From Burkholderiaceae bacterium 26 (lineage in GTDB: Bacteria > Pseudomonadota > Gammaproteobacteria > Burkholderiales > Burkholderiaceae), in the NCBI GenBank assembly GCA_000955795.1, contig JYOB01000016.1, forward strand, positions 62,001 to 126,000: a stretch of DNA of 64,000 nt, in the 5' to 3' direction. Below the pieces are notes generated by a model. That model worked only from the letters and a program-made list of their open reading frames with translations, made no database searches and was not told the origin of the DNA. Shown piece by piece: positions 43,222 to 52,738 of this stretch. Numbering within the stretch: the first letter of the stretch is position 1; every line of letters begins with the position of its first letter. A program made the position numbers and the translations under genes.

Positions 43222-44136
43222 ATGCACCTTGACGCGTTCCTTGGGATGTACCCCTATACCGCTCGCTTTACCAATGCACCGGGCTTTCAGATGCATTACG
43301 TGGACGAAGGCCCCGCCGATGGCGAAGTCGTGCTGTGCCTGCATGGCGAGCCAACGTGGGGCTTCCTCTTCCGGCACCTGATTGCGGCGCTGCGCGGCAC
43401 CCACCGCGTGGTGGCACCCGACCACATGGGCTTCGGCAAGAGCGAAACGCCGCCGTCACGCAGCTACTGGCTGCAAGACCATATCGACAACCTCGAGAGC
43501 TTGGTGCTTGCGCTGGACCTGCGCGACATCACGCTCGTCATGCACGACTTTGGTGGGCCGGTTGGCATGGGGCTCGCGTCACGGTATCCGGATCGCGTGC
43601 GGCGCATCGTCAGCGTCAACGGACCGACGCCGTTCGGGCAGGCGACGTTGGGTGAACGCCTGACAGCCAATGCAGCGGTGTCGCCGTGGTTTCAGTGGAT
43701 CGTGCGGGCGGAATCGGAGGGGCGCCTTGAAGCGGTACTGGGCGAACTTGGCTTCAACATCCTCAGCACGTTGAAGCTCAACGGCTTTGAAGATCACCGG
43801 CTCATCAACGATGCGTGGTTGCAAGCGTACGGCGCGCGCTTTGCCACGCCCGCTGACTGCGCGGGCGCCATCGGCTGGGCCAAAGGCTTTGCTATCGGCG
43901 CGCACCGTTTTGAAACGCCGGACAGTGCGGCGCGCCGTGCCATCGGCACCAAGCCCGCCATGGCGATCTGGGGCATGGCAGACCGCACACTGCAGGCGGA
44001 GCATTTCCTGCCGCTGTTCAGCGAGCTGTTTCCGGATGCACCGGTGCACCGGTTGCCTGGCGTTGGGCATTACAGCTTGGAAGATGCACCACAGCGCGTC
44101 GCAACCCACATCGCCTCGTTCCTTTCGCAGACATAG
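43222..44136 (+). CDS. Haloalkane dehalogenase-like alpha/beta hydrolase
   Basis: 304 residues. The oxyanion motif HGEPTWGFLFR (41-51) matches DhlA-type dehalogenases. The nucleophile is Asp109 in LVMHDFGGPVGMGLA, and the catalytic His is in GVGHYSLEDAP. An Asp nucleophile separates it from Ser hydrolases and leaves dehalogenase or epoxide hydrolase. The residue after the nucleophile is Phe, not the halide-binding Trp of proven dehalogenases, so activity on haloalkanes is doubtful. It is divergent from the HxlR gene and probably repressed or induced by it. Confidence 0.8.
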   Translation: MHLDAFLGMYPYTARFTNAPGFQMHYVDEGPADGEVVLCLHGEPTWGFLFRHLIAALRGTHRVVAPDHMGFGKSETPPSRSYWLQDHIDNLESLVLALDLRDITLVMHDFGGPVGMGLASRYPDRVRRIVSVNGPTPFGQATLGERLTANAAVSPWFQWIVRAESEGRLEAVLGELGFNILSTLKLNGFEDHRLINDAWLQAYGARFATPADCAGAIGWAKGFAIGAHRFETPDSAARRAIGTKPAMAIWGMADRTLQAEHFLPLFSELFPDAPVHRLPGVGHYSLEDAPQRVATHIASFLSQT

Positions 44137-44255
44137 GACAAGCCGACCAACCCTCTCACCCCCGCCGCCAGCATGGGCAGTGGCATTTCAGAAGAAGGGG
44201 CCCCCGTCAGTGCGTCCAACGCATTGGGCCGGCCTGAAGCGGATGGGAGCGCGGT

Positions 44256-45140
44256 CTACGCGCTGTGCTGGATGACACGATCGGCATACGCCCTCCAGCC
44301 GTCGCATTCGGATACGCCATCAAACGCACCGGCCTGCGCAAGTTGCGCGACCCATTGCTGCTTGTCGGCAATCGCACGCGAGGCGATGGGTGCGATGCCG
44401 GTCTCTTCGACGGTGCGGGCGGCTTCGTCCATTTCTTCTGCTCGCCGTTTGCCGTGTTTGGCAACTCGACTGAAGAGGTATCCACCGAGGCGTTGCCAGT
44501 CGATGCCCGGAAAGGTCTCATCGAGCGTAGGCAACATGTGGTCTTCCACGCCGTAGCGGCGGGCGTTGGTGAAGCTCTCGATCACGATGGCCTCCAGCCC
44601 CTTGATGAGGATGCTGCGGCTCATCTTGATGGCCGAGGCAATGCCGATACGCTCGGAGACCGGGTTGGCATCCATGCCCAGCGCGACTAGCACCGGCCCG
44701 AGCGCTGCTGCGTAGGCCCCACCCAACAGCATCGGCACGCGAATGCCGTACGGCGGTACCGACGTCATCACACCGGCTTCTACATAGCGCGCACCGGCCG
44801 CTTCAATGGCGCGCGCAGCCTGCTGCTTGGCGCCGGGCGACGCGGAGTTGAGATCGAGAAAGAACGCCCCCGGCCGAATGCTGGCAGCCGCCTCAACAGC
44901 GACTGCCAGCGTATTGGCCGCCGTCACGGCGGAGATGATGAGCGTGGCCCGTTCGCACAACGCCGCGCAGCCTGCCGCCACCATGATGGGCATGGGCACT
45001 TGCGCGCGGAACGCAGCATCGTTTGCGAACCGCACGTCCCATGCACACACTTCGGCCACATCCGCCTGCGCAGCCAACGCGCGCCCGAAGATGCTGCCCA
45101 CTTCGCCAAAGCCAATCAAGCCCACGTGCCACGGCGCCAT
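44256..45140 (-). CDS. NAD(P)-dependent oxidoreductase with DUF1932 domain
   Basis: 294 residues. The N-terminal Rossmann fold begins WHVGLIGFGEVGSIFGRAL and belongs to the 6-phosphogluconate/3-hydroxyisobutyrate dehydrogenase family; FLDLNSASPGAKQQAARAIEAAGARYVEAGVMTSVPPYG is its substrate-loop region and KMSRSILIKGLEAIVIESF the helix with the catalytic Lys. The C-terminal ~75 residues are DUF1932. It is the last gene on the leftward arm of the gallate cluster. A role in reducing a 2-oxo acid made in that pathway is possible but not established. Confidence 0.82.
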   Translation of the reverse strand: MAPWHVGLIGFGEVGSIFGRALAAQADVAEVCAWDVRFANDAAFRAQVPMPIMVAAGCAALCERATLIISAVTAANTLAVAVEAAASIRPGAFFLDLNSASPGAKQQAARAIEAAGARYVEAGVMTSVPPYGIRVPMLLGGAYAAALGPVLVALGMDANPVSERIGIASAIKMSRSILIKGLEAIVIESFTNARRYGVEDHMLPTLDETFPGIDWQRLGGYLFSRVAKHGKRRAEEMDEAARTVEETGIAPIASRAIADKQQWVAQLAQAGAFDGVSECDGWRAYADRVIQHSA

Positions 45141-45168
45141 GTTGCCTCCTCAGTTGCCTTGGAATCGG

Positions 45169-46299
45169 TCAGAACATATGCCGAATGCCGACCTGCACAC
45201 CGGTTTCGCCCTGCCCCGCGTCTGGCGTCAGAAAGGTGCCAGTGGTGATGCTGGCGCCCGCCATCTTGAAGCGCGCGGTGTTGTCGTTCTTCAACCGCGA
45301 GATCACGCCGTAGATGCGCGTGCGTTTTGACAGGTCATAGTTGACGATGCCGCTGACCTGCCATGCGCCGTTGCCGAGCGGCGAATCATCGCGAATGGTG
45401 GCGTACCCCGCCCCCACCGTCAGCGCCGGCAGGACGCGATAGTCGGCCGACACGGAATACGTGTTGTGGTAATTGCCGACCACGTTGCCAACCGGGCCGA
45501 CCGCCGGGTCGTACTTGCCCGCCGGGTTGGTGAGCGCATTGCCGGTGGTAGACGAGATCACCTCGTTCGCCCGGAAGAACGCGAAGTACACCTTGCCTCG
45601 GCCATAGTCCACATTGCCGCCGGCCATGATCTCCTGCACTCGGTTGGTATGCGCGGCATTTGCGGCATTCAGATAGGCCAGCGCCAAATACACCGGACCC
45701 TGCTGGGTCTGCACCGCAGCCTGATACACCGCGTTGCCTGCCAACGAACCCGGCTGTTCCCCCACGGAGTAATGCAGTTCGAACTGGGTGTTGGCAAACT
45801 TGGGCGAGTAGTAGGCGATGTCGTTATCGACGCGTGCCAGCCAGTTGGCGAAGTTGTTGTAACCCGAGCCATAGGTTGCCGCGCCAAAGGCGTCGAGGTT
45901 GCCCGAGTACGAGAACATGGCCGAGTTCTGACGGCCCGCGCGCAGCTCACCAAACGGGGCGGCAATGCCCACCCACGCCTGGCGATCGAACAGGCGATAC
46001 GAGTTCTGCTGCTGCCCCGAACTCGGGTCAAAGCCGCTCTCCAGATTGAACGTGGCGCGATAGCCGCCACCCAGGTCTTCTGCGCCGCGCAAGCCCCAGC
46101 GGCTCGTCATCTCGGCATTACTGCCCAGCACCGACAGCGACGTGCTCTTGCCGCCCACCGTGGCCGTCTGATAGCCCGCGAATACATCCAGCACCCCGTA
46201 CAGCGTGACGGACGAAGGCGCGGCCTGCGCGCTGGCTTGCTGCGCGCCCGTCGCACCCATGGCCGCGATGGCCAGCATGGCACTCCACTTCATCTTCAT
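45169..46299 (-). CDS. Outer-membrane porin of the gallate cluster (GalP-like position)
   Basis: 376 residues: a signal peptide (ASA-QAAP), then a betaproteobacterial general porin, opening SSVTLYGVLDVFAGYQT, with SRWGLRGAEDLGGGYRATFNLESGFDPSSGQ and a C-terminal GVQVGIRHMF ending in Phe, as required for Bam insertion. It forms a trimeric channel, here probably for gallate and related aromatic acids, by analogy with galP of Pseudomonas. The family differs from the OprD-like GalP, so only the position is shared. Confidence 0.87.
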   Translation of the reverse strand: MKMKWSAMLAIAAMGATGAQQASAQAAPSSVTLYGVLDVFAGYQTATVGGKSTSLSVLGSNAEMTSRWGLRGAEDLGGGYRATFNLESGFDPSSGQQQNSYRLFDRQAWVGIAAPFGELRAGRQNSAMFSYSGNLDAFGAATYGSGYNNFANWLARVDNDIAYYSPKFANTQFELHYSVGEQPGSLAGNAVYQAAVQTQQGPVYLALAYLNAANAAHTNRVQEIMAGGNVDYGRGKVYFAFFRANEVISSTTGNALTNPAGKYDPAVGPVGNVVGNYHNTYSVSADYRVLPALTVGAGYATIRDDSPLGNGAWQVSGIVNYDLSKRTRIYGVISRLKNDNTARFKMAGASITTGTFLTPDAGQGETGVQVGIRHMF

Positions 46300-46356
46300 G
46301 TGAGTCGTCTCCTCGTTGATCTCTTATGGTTTTGGTAAAGCCTGGGGCAGACGGGC

Positions 46357-46881
46357 TCAGCGGCCGCTCTGCGGCGCCAGCTGGCGCTTCACGATCAGCG
46401 CCAATGGCACCGTGAAGCAGAAGTGCGACATGAACCCGCCGATGATGACCACAGGGTCCAGGTAGTTCGGGTGGTTGTCGCCCGCAATGGCAATGGCAAC
46501 GTGCATCACGATCCACGCCACGATGGCGTAGAACAGCGCCACAAACGTCGCCTCATACCCGCGCTTGCGGAAGTACGGCCAGATCAGCGCAAACCCGACG
46601 CCCCAGCTCAATGCGAAGACAAAGTGGATGCCCGTACCGATCACGTAGGCCCAGATGCCCACCGATTCCTGGAAGGCCTTGCCGAACACCAGGCCGGTTG
46701 CGTTGCGCGGGATGCCCTGAAGCGGCATCAGGTGCTGCACGCCCACCCAGACGAGCGCTTCGTAGATCCAGATGATGATGGCGCCCGCCAAGCCGCCCAT
46801 CAGCCCTGCACGCAGGGTGGTGTTCAAGCTTGGTGAGTCAACCGCATTCGCCTGAATGCCGCTGCTGACATGCGTGTTCAT
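46357..46881 (-). CDS. YagU/DUF1440-like inner-membrane protein
   Basis: 174 residues with four hydrophobic segments; the first, LMGGLAGAIIIWIYEALV, and the central FGKAFQESVGIWAYVIGTGIHFVFALSWG resemble the YagU family, known for a role in acid resistance in E. coli. It lies between galC-like and porin genes on the leftward gallate arm and ends 57 bases before the porin start. Its tie to gallate use is by position only. Confidence 0.72.
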   Translation of the reverse strand: MNTHVSSGIQANAVDSPSLNTTLRAGLMGGLAGAIIIWIYEALVWVGVQHLMPLQGIPRNATGLVFGKAFQESVGIWAYVIGTGIHFVFALSWGVGFALIWPYFRKRGYEATFVALFYAIVAWIVMHVAIAIAGDNHPNYLDPVVIIGGFMSHFCFTVPLALIVKRQLAPQSGR

Positions 46882-47003
46882 GATGGTCTCCTGAGTATTT
46901 GAAATAGGTATGGTTGTCAGTCAGAAATGCAGGCAACAACCCGCCGCGCCGACTGCAAGCGCGGCGAGCACAACAACATCCACAGCAACTAGGCGCAGCC
47001 CGC

Positions 47004-47699
47004 CTAGTCGACGTAACGCAACCCAGCCCGTGTCAGCGGCTCGCGCATGGCGTACATGTCCAGGCCCAGTTCTCCGGCGGCGAAACGCGCACGCTTGGCG
47101 TCTTCATTTGCGGTGCGGGTGGCTGCCGCGTCGGCCACGGCGGCGGCCGATGCGGCAGGCACGACCACCACGCCGTCGTCATCGGCAATGACCACGTCGC
47201 CCGGGTTGACCTGCGCGCCGGCACACACCACCGGCACGTTCACCGAGCCCAGCGTGGCGCGCGCGCAGCCCTTGGCGTGCACCGTGCGGCTGAACACAGG
47301 AAAGCCCATCGCCGTGAGGTCTTTGACGTCGCGCACACCGCCGTCGATGACAAGGCCGGCAGCGCCGCGCGCGCGGTACGAGGTGGCGAGCAAGTCCCCA
47401 AAGAAGCCGTCGAAACTGTCGGTCGTGCAGGCGGCGATAACGATATCGCCAGGTTGGATCTGCTCGGCCGCCACATGCAGCATCCAGTTGTCGCCCGGCT
47501 GCAGCAGCACGGTGACAGCGGTACCGCACGCATGCGCACCGGCATAGATCGGGCGCATGTATGGCTTCATCAGGCCGATGCGGCCCATGGCTTCATGCAC
47601 GGTCGCCACGCCAAACTGCGACAGGGCAGCCACGGCATCGGCCGGTGCACGTTCAATGCGGCGATGGACCACGCCGAGAAGGTTGTTGGCAGTGCTCAT
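47004..47699 (-). CDS. galC: 4-carboxy-4-hydroxy-2-oxoadipate (CHA) aldolase
   Basis: 231 residues in the RraA-like class II aldolase fold. [24 protein letters not shown] carries the conserved Arg/Asp of the pyruvate and metal site, and [16 protein letters not shown] is the family C-terminal strand. It splits CHA into pyruvate and oxaloacetate, the last step of gallate or protocatechuate 4,5-cleavage. Its start overlaps the hydratase stop by four bases. The LigK/ProA/GalC group cannot be subdivided by eye; the context supports galC. Confidence 0.9.
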   Translation of the reverse strand: MSTANNLLGVVHRRIERAPADAVAALSQFGVATVHEAMGRIGLMKPYMRPIYAGAHACGTAVTVLLQPGDNWMLHVAAEQIQPGDIVIAACTTDSFDGFFGDLLATSYRARGAAGLVIDGGVRDVKDLTAMGFPVFSRTVHAKGCARATLGSVNVPVVCAGAQVNPGDVVIADDDGVVVVPAASAAAVADAAATRTANEDAKRARFAAGELGLDMYAMREPLTRAGLRYVD

Positions 47700-48745
47700 G
47701 CAAAGGCTCCGGTAGCGGCAAGCTCGCGCGCCTTAACCTGCGCGTCCAGGCGCGGGTAGACGCGCCGCGCGTTGCCTTCGTAGATCTTGTGGCGGTCTTC
47801 GGCCGACAGCGTGGCCGCGTCGTCGATGTAGCGGCGCGTGTCGTCAAAGTGGTGGCCCGTCTCCGGATCAATGCCGCGCACGGCGCCGATCATCTCGGAG
47901 GCGAACAGGATGTTGTCTACCGGGATCACCTTTGTGAGCAGGTCGATGCCTGGCTGGTGATACACGCACGTGTCAAAGAAAACGTTGTTCAGCAGGTGCT
48001 CGTTGAGCGGCGGCACCTTCAGTTCCTGCGCCAAGCCACGGAAGCGGCCCCAGTGGTACGGCACCGCGCCGCCACCGTGCGGAATCACGAACTTGAGCGT
48101 CGGGAAGCGGCGGAACAGGTCGCTCGTGAGCACCTGCATGAAGGCGGTCGTATCGGCGTTCAGGTAGTGCGCGCCGGTGGTGTGGAAGCACGCGTTGCAA
48201 CTGGTGCTCACATGGATCATGGCCGGCACGTCGTACTCGACCAGCTTCTCGTAGATCGGAAACCAGTACGGGTCAGACAACGGCGGCGATGTCCAATGCC
48301 CGCCCGACGGATCTGGGTTCAGGTTTACGCCCACGAAGCCGTAGTCGACGATGCAGCGCTCCAGCTCCGGAATGCACGTGGCAATGTCCACGCCCGGCGA
48401 TTGCGGCAGCATGGCCGCGCCCACAAAATGCTCCGGAAACAGTTGCGCCACGCGATGGCAGAGCGTGTTGCAGATGGCAGCCCAGGTGGCGCTCGTCTCA
48501 AAGCTGCCGATGTGGTGCGCCATGAACGACGCACGCGGTGAAAAGATCGTCAGGTCGGACCCGCGCTCGCGCATCAGGCGCAGCTGGTTGGCGCGGATGG
48601 CATCGGCCAACTCATCATCGCTGATGCGCAGTTCGTCGGGCTTGGGCCCGAGCGCTGGCGTCTGCAGGTTGTCGATCTGGCGCTTGCGCCAGTCTTCGAG
48701 GGTTTTGGGGGCCGTGGTGAAGTGCCCGTGGCAGTCGATGATCAT
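47696..48745 (-). CDS. ligJ: 4-oxalomesaconate hydratase, LigJ type
   Basis: 349 residues of the amidohydrolase-2 family. [13 protein letters not shown] gives the HxH metal site; [55 protein letters not shown] and the C-terminal [19 protein letters not shown] match LigJ of sphingomonads. It hydrates 4-oxalomesaconate to 4-carboxy-4-hydroxy-2-oxoadipate. The Pseudomonas putida gal pathway uses GalB, an unrelated PIG-L-type hydratase; here the LigJ type sits in its place. It is ten bases downstream of galD and overlaps galC. Confidence 0.9.
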   Translation of the reverse strand: MIIDCHGHFTTAPKTLEDWRKRQIDNLQTPALGPKPDELRISDDELADAIRANQLRLMRERGSDLTIFSPRASFMAHHIGSFETSATWAAICNTLCHRVAQLFPEHFVGAAMLPQSPGVDIATCIPELERCIVDYGFVGVNLNPDPSGGHWTSPPLSDPYWFPIYEKLVEYDVPAMIHVSTSCNACFHTTGAHYLNADTTAFMQVLTSDLFRRFPTLKFVIPHGGGAVPYHWGRFRGLAQELKVPPLNEHLLNNVFFDTCVYHQPGIDLLTKVIPVDNILFASEMIGAVRGIDPETGHHFDDTRRYIDDAATLSAEDRHKIYEGNARRVYPRLDAQVKARELAATGAFA

Positions 48746-48755
48746 GAGAGTGCGT

Positions 48756-49886
48756 TCAGTCGTTCGCAGGAGCGATCAGCACCTCGCCGCGCATGATCGG
48801 ACGTGCCGTCCGCACCAGGGCGCTGCGCGCGATGCCGTTCGGTTGAGTGGAGTCGGTTTCCAGCTCGACGGTGAATTCGCCGGTCGGGTGCTCGACGCTG
48901 ATGGAATGAATCGGGCCCGGGCCCGCCACGTGTGCAAGGCCATCGGCCACCGTGCTGCGCAGTACGCATGCGGTGCCGACCGTGACGGCGGCCAGCACAC
49001 CAATCGCTTCGTGGCACACGCGCGGGATGAAGCAGCGCGTGGCAATGCTGCCGCCATCGCGGGGCGCGGCGATCAGGCACATCTTCGGGTAGCTCTTGTC
49101 AGCCACGTCGCCCAGGCCCATTGCATGGCCTGCAGCCAGACGCAGCGCTTCCAGCGTTTGCTTGAGCGGCGTGTCGGCGTTCAGTTCGGCCACGCTTTCC
49201 GCGGCGGTGCGGCCCAGGTCTGCCGCGCGCATCAGCACCATCGGCATGCCGTTGTCGATCAGGGTCACGTCGATGACGCGGTGCGTGCCGCTGGCCGGGT
49301 CGTCAAATTCGATGGTGTCGAGCGTGCGGCCTGTCGGCAGCATGGCGCTGCACACCGACCCGGCGGTGTCCAGAAAATCGATGACGATGGGCGCAGCCGT
49401 GCCCGGCACCCCGTCGATGCGCGCGTCGCCCATGTATTGCGGCTTGCCGCCCGGCGTGAGCACGGTGATATCGCACACCATGCCGGTGTTGCGCGTGAGC
49501 ACACGGGCGCGGGTGGTGCCATTGCCCGCTGCAATCAAACCGGTCTCCAGCGCAAAGGGCACTACGGCGGCGAGCATGTTGCCGCAGTTGGGCGTGGTGT
49601 CGACCGTGTCGGCATTCGGCTGCAACTGCGCAAAGGTGAAGGCCAGATCCGCCTGGCCTGAGGTGTCGCGCGCCACGATGCCAACCTTGCTGGTGAGCGG
49701 ATGCGCCCCCCCCAGCCCATCGATCTGGCGCGGGTCCGGGCTGCCCATGGCCGCCAGCAGCACATGGTCACGCGCGGCGGTATCGCTGGGCAGATCAGCC
49801 TCCAGAAAGAACGGACCACGCGACGTACCCCCACGCATCAGGATGCAGGGAATGGTGCGCAGATCGGAAGCGAGTTCAAACGTCAT
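48756..49886 (-). CDS. galD: 4-oxalomesaconate tautomerase (PrpF family)
   Basis: 376 residues, two diaminopimelate-epimerase-like domains. The opening TIPCILMRGGTSRGPFFL and TTPNCGNMLAAVVPFAL carry the active-site region, and GGAHPLTSKVGIV is typical of PrpF/GalD. It interconverts keto and enol forms of 4-oxalomesaconate after ring cleavage. It is the first gene of the leftward arm, divergent from the LysR regulator across 123 bases, and thus likely regulated by it. Confidence 0.9.
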   Translation of the reverse strand: MTFELASDLRTIPCILMRGGTSRGPFFLEADLPSDTAARDHVLLAAMGSPDPRQIDGLGGAHPLTSKVGIVARDTSGQADLAFTFAQLQPNADTVDTTPNCGNMLAAVVPFALETGLIAAGNGTTRARVLTRNTGMVCDITVLTPGGKPQYMGDARIDGVPGTAAPIVIDFLDTAGSVCSAMLPTGRTLDTIEFDDPASGTHRVIDVTLIDNGMPMVLMRAADLGRTAAESVAELNADTPLKQTLEALRLAAGHAMGLGDVADKSYPKMCLIAAPRDGGSIATRCFIPRVCHEAIGVLAAVTVGTACVLRSTVADGLAHVAGPGPIHSISVEHPTGEFTVELETDSTQPNGIARSALVRTARPIMRGEVLIAPAND

Positions 49887-50009
49887 GGCAGCAACACAGC
49901 AGAGCAGCAGGTGCCCGGAGTATCGGTGCGCAGTGGTTTTCCTTGGTTGCGATGTAGCGGCTGAACTGTTCTAATTTTCTTATCGACTTACGAACGAGCA
50001 GCACGCGCC

Positions 50010-51215
50010 ATGCGGACCATCGGCTTGCATCATCTCCATGTCTTTGCCGGCGTTGCGGCGGCGGGTGGCGTACGGCGCTCATCGGAAACGCTGCATCGCG
50101 CGTCGTCTGCCATTGCGCGATCGGTGGCGGCGCTGGAGACCGACCTTGGCGTAGAACTGTTCGAGCGCAAAGGCCGCGGCATGCTGCTCACGCGCGCGGG
50201 CGAGACGGTGCTCATGCGGGCTCAGCAGATCGAGACCTCGCTAAGAGAAGTGCGTGAAGATGCCGTGCGCCTGCGGCCCCGGCCTGACGTGCCTATCGCC
50301 AGCCTGGAGGCGCTGCACAACGAACGCCGGCTCGAAGCCGCCGCATTGCTGGCCGAGGTCCACCACATGCCCAGCGTGGCCGCCGCATTGCACATCTCGC
50401 AATCGGCCGTCAGCCAGGCGATTGCGCGGCTGGAAGACGCCCTGGGGCAGCCGCTGTTCGCCCGTACCGCGCGCGGCATGTTGCCCACGGACTCGGGCAG
50501 CCGATGGATCGTCCGCTTCGAGCGCGTGCTGGCGGAGCTGCGGCATATTCACGCTGACATTGCCGCGCTGCAGGGCGTGCTGGAAGGCGCCGTCACTGTG
50601 GGGGCATTGCCGCTCGCGCGCACGGAATTGCTGCCTGCTGCCATGGCGGAAGTCCTTGCCATGCACCCCAAGCTGCGCTTTCGCTCACTGGAAAGCCCAT
50701 ACGAAGAGTTGACAGCCGGCCTGCTCAGCGGCCGCATCGACTTCATCCTCGGCGCCCTGCGCGCGCAGGGCACACAGGATCTGACCACCGAGGCGCTGTT
50801 TGACGACCGCATCTCCATCATCGTGCGCGCCGAGCATCCGCTGGCACGGCGCCGCAATCTCACACCGAGCGATCTGCAGGGCTACCCGTGGGTGCTGTCG
50901 CGTGCCGGATCACCACTGCGGGTCGCGCTGGATGCGGTGTTCGCACGCCAGGCGCTGCCGCTGCCGCAGCCGGCGGTGGAAACCGGCGACCTCGCCTTGG
51001 TGCGCGGACTGCTGCTGCGTGGCGATATGGTCACAGCGCTGTCTGCCTACCAGTTGCACTACGAGATCGAAGCCGGCTGGCTGCGCGCGCTGGATCTCCC
51101 CTTGCCCGACATGGCGCGTGGCATCGGCATCACCACGCGCAAAGGTTCGCGCCTGTCGCCAGGGGCCAGCGCGCTGCTGGATGCCATCCGCCGCCTGACC
51201 CAGCGCTGGCGCTGA
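50010..51215 (+). CDS. galR: LysR-type gallate regulator with two HTH domains
   Basis: 401 residues, about a hundred more than a normal LysR protein. Residues 1-65 form one LysR HTH (HLHVFAGVAAAGGVRRSSETLHRASSAIARSVAALE), and residues 99-160 form a second (LLAEVHHMPSVAAALHISQSAVSQAIARLEDALGQPLF). A single effector-binding domain follows (about 185-395). It sits at the centre of the cluster, divergent from galD and 185 bases before galT. It probably activates both arms in response to gallate or an intermediate. The function is from context; the tandem HTH is seen directly. Confidence 0.85.
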   Translation: MRTIGLHHLHVFAGVAAAGGVRRSSETLHRASSAIARSVAALETDLGVELFERKGRGMLLTRAGETVLMRAQQIETSLREVREDAVRLRPRPDVPIASLEALHNERRLEAAALLAEVHHMPSVAAALHISQSAVSQAIARLEDALGQPLFARTARGMLPTDSGSRWIVRFERVLAELRHIHADIAALQGVLEGAVTVGALPLARTELLPAAMAEVLAMHPKLRFRSLESPYEELTAGLLSGRIDFILGALRAQGTQDLTTEALFDDRISIIVRAEHPLARRRNLTPSDLQGYPWVLSRAGSPLRVALDAVFARQALPLPQPAVETGDLALVRGLLLRGDMVTALSAYQLHYEIEAGWLRALDLPLPDMARGIGITTRKGSRLSPGASALLDAIRRLTQRWR

Positions 51216-51312
51216 GCCGGCGCCCGCACCCCACTGCCGATAAGTAAACGGCAACGCAAGCCCCGCCAGAAAGCAATACTTCGTCGCTTTTGCCTACGTA
51301 GACTGCCGCTAC

Positions 51313-51331
51313 CGTGAAGCCTGACTTCACG
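51313..51331. promoter_or_regulatory. Palindrome upstream of galT
   Basis: CGTGAAG (51313-51319) and CTTCACG (51325-51331) flank CCTGA, 70 bases before the galT start. It is a good candidate for a GalR site; it could also form an RNA hairpin in the leader. Confidence 0.45.
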
Positions 51332-51400
51332 CCCTGCCGCATCGGCGGCGATTAGCAATCTGCTCGACAAGAACCCGCCAGTGGTTCGCCAGGAGACGGC

Positions 51401-52729
51401 ATGACAACCAAGCAACGGCTCGACATTCGGGCCTACATCAATGAACGCAGAATGTCTGGGTACCAGTGGTTGTTGCTGGGCCTGTGCTTCCTCATCGTGA
51501 CGACCGACGGCATGGACGTCGCCATCATGGGCTTTCTCGCGCCGGGCATCACACGCGAATGGGGCATCTCCAAGGCCGCCTTCGGTGCGGTGATGAGCGC
51601 CGCGCCCATCGGTCTGGCCATCGGCGCGCTGCTGGTGGGGCCGCTGTCCGACCGCTTCGGGCGCAAGAAGCTGCTGATCGGCTCGGTGGCATTGTTCGGG
51701 CTGTTCAACCTGGCAAGCGCCTTTGCCCACAACACGGTCGAGCTGTCCGCGCTGCGCTTCCTCACGGGCCTCGGCCTGGGTGCGGCCATGCCGAGCACGA
51801 CCACGCTGCTCTCCGAGTACGTGCCCGAGCGCTCGCGCAGCATGCTGTTGGCAACGATGTTCACGGGCTTCAACCTGGGCTCCGCACTGATTGGCTTCCT
51901 GGCTGCGGCGATCCTGCCCGAGCATGGCTGGCGTACCGTGCTGTTGGCCGGGGGCGCGATTCCGCTGCTGTGCGTGCCGGTGTATCTGCTGCTGATTCCG
52001 GAATCGGCGAGGTTCATGGTGGTCAAGGCCTTCCCGGCTGAGCGCATTGCCAGGACGCTGCGCCGCGTGTGCCGCGGTGAGATTGCCGCCGACACCACCT
52101 TCACCCTCAGCGAGCCCTCCGTGGCTGGCGCACAACCCTTGCGCGCGGTGCTCTCGCAAAGCTATCGCAACATCACGCTGGCCCTGTGGGTGACGTACTT
52201 CATGGGCCTGCTGGTGATCTACCTGCTGAGCGGCTGGCTGCCCACCCTCATCAAGGATGCCGGCCTGCCGATCGAACGCGCAGCCAACCTGACGGCATTG
52301 TTCCAGCTGGGCGGCACGGTGGGCGCATTGGTGGTGGGTTTCTTCATGGACCGCGTGGCCCCGCGCCGCGTGATCGGTGCGGCATACCTGCTGGGTGCCG
52401 TGTGGATCCTGTTGCTGTCCTCGGGCAGCGTGAGCTCTTCGCTGTTTGCATTCTCAGTGCTGGCAGCCGGCTTCTGCATGAGCGGCGCGCAGACCGGCCT
52501 CAACGCGTTCGCACCGTCGTGCTACCCCACTGCCGTGCGCGCCACCGGCGTAAGCTGGATGCTCGGTGTGGGCCGCTTCGGCAGCATCACCGGCTCGATG
52601 GCCGGTGGCGTGCTGCTGACGCTGGGCTGGAGCTTCAGCGCGGTGATTGCCATCCTTGCCATCCCTGCTGCACTGGCGGCGCTCTCCATCGTTTCAACCA
52701 AGGCGCAGCCACGCGCCGTCACTGCTTGA
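51401..52729 (+). CDS. galT: Gallate MFS permease (aromatic acid:H+ symporter family)
   Basis: 442 residues with twelve membrane segments. The AAHS signature is clear: FLIVTTDGMDVAIMGFLAPGI in TM1 with the Asp needed for proton-coupled uptake, GPLSDRFGRKKLL in loop 2-3 and SEYVPERSRSMLLATMFTGFNLG. Its place next to gallate dioxygenase indicates gallate as substrate. CAGGAG lies six bases before ATG 51401. galA follows nine bases after its stop. Confidence 0.9.
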   Translation: MTTKQRLDIRAYINERRMSGYQWLLLGLCFLIVTTDGMDVAIMGFLAPGITREWGISKAAFGAVMSAAPIGLAIGALLVGPLSDRFGRKKLLIGSVALFGLFNLASAFAHNTVELSALRFLTGLGLGAAMPSTTTLLSEYVPERSRSMLLATMFTGFNLGSALIGFLAAAILPEHGWRTVLLAGGAIPLLCVPVYLLLIPESARFMVVKAFPAERIARTLRRVCRGEIAADTTFTLSEPSVAGAQPLRAVLSQSYRNITLALWVTYFMGLLVIYLLSGWLPTLIKDAGLPIERAANLTALFQLGGTVGALVVGFFMDRVAPRRVIGAAYLLGAVWILLLSSGSVSSSLFAFSVLAAGFCMSGAQTGLNAFAPSCYPTAVRATGVSWMLGVGRFGSITGSMAGGVLLTLGWSFSAVIAILAIPAALAALSIVSTKAQPRAVTA

Positions 52730-52738
52730 TTGCATTCC

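Noticed and set aside
44256-49886. Protocatechuate 4,5-cleavage (lig/pmd) operon
   Set aside because: No LigC-type dehydrogenase or LigI lactonase is present and the dioxygenase is the fused GalA type; gallate is the better fit.
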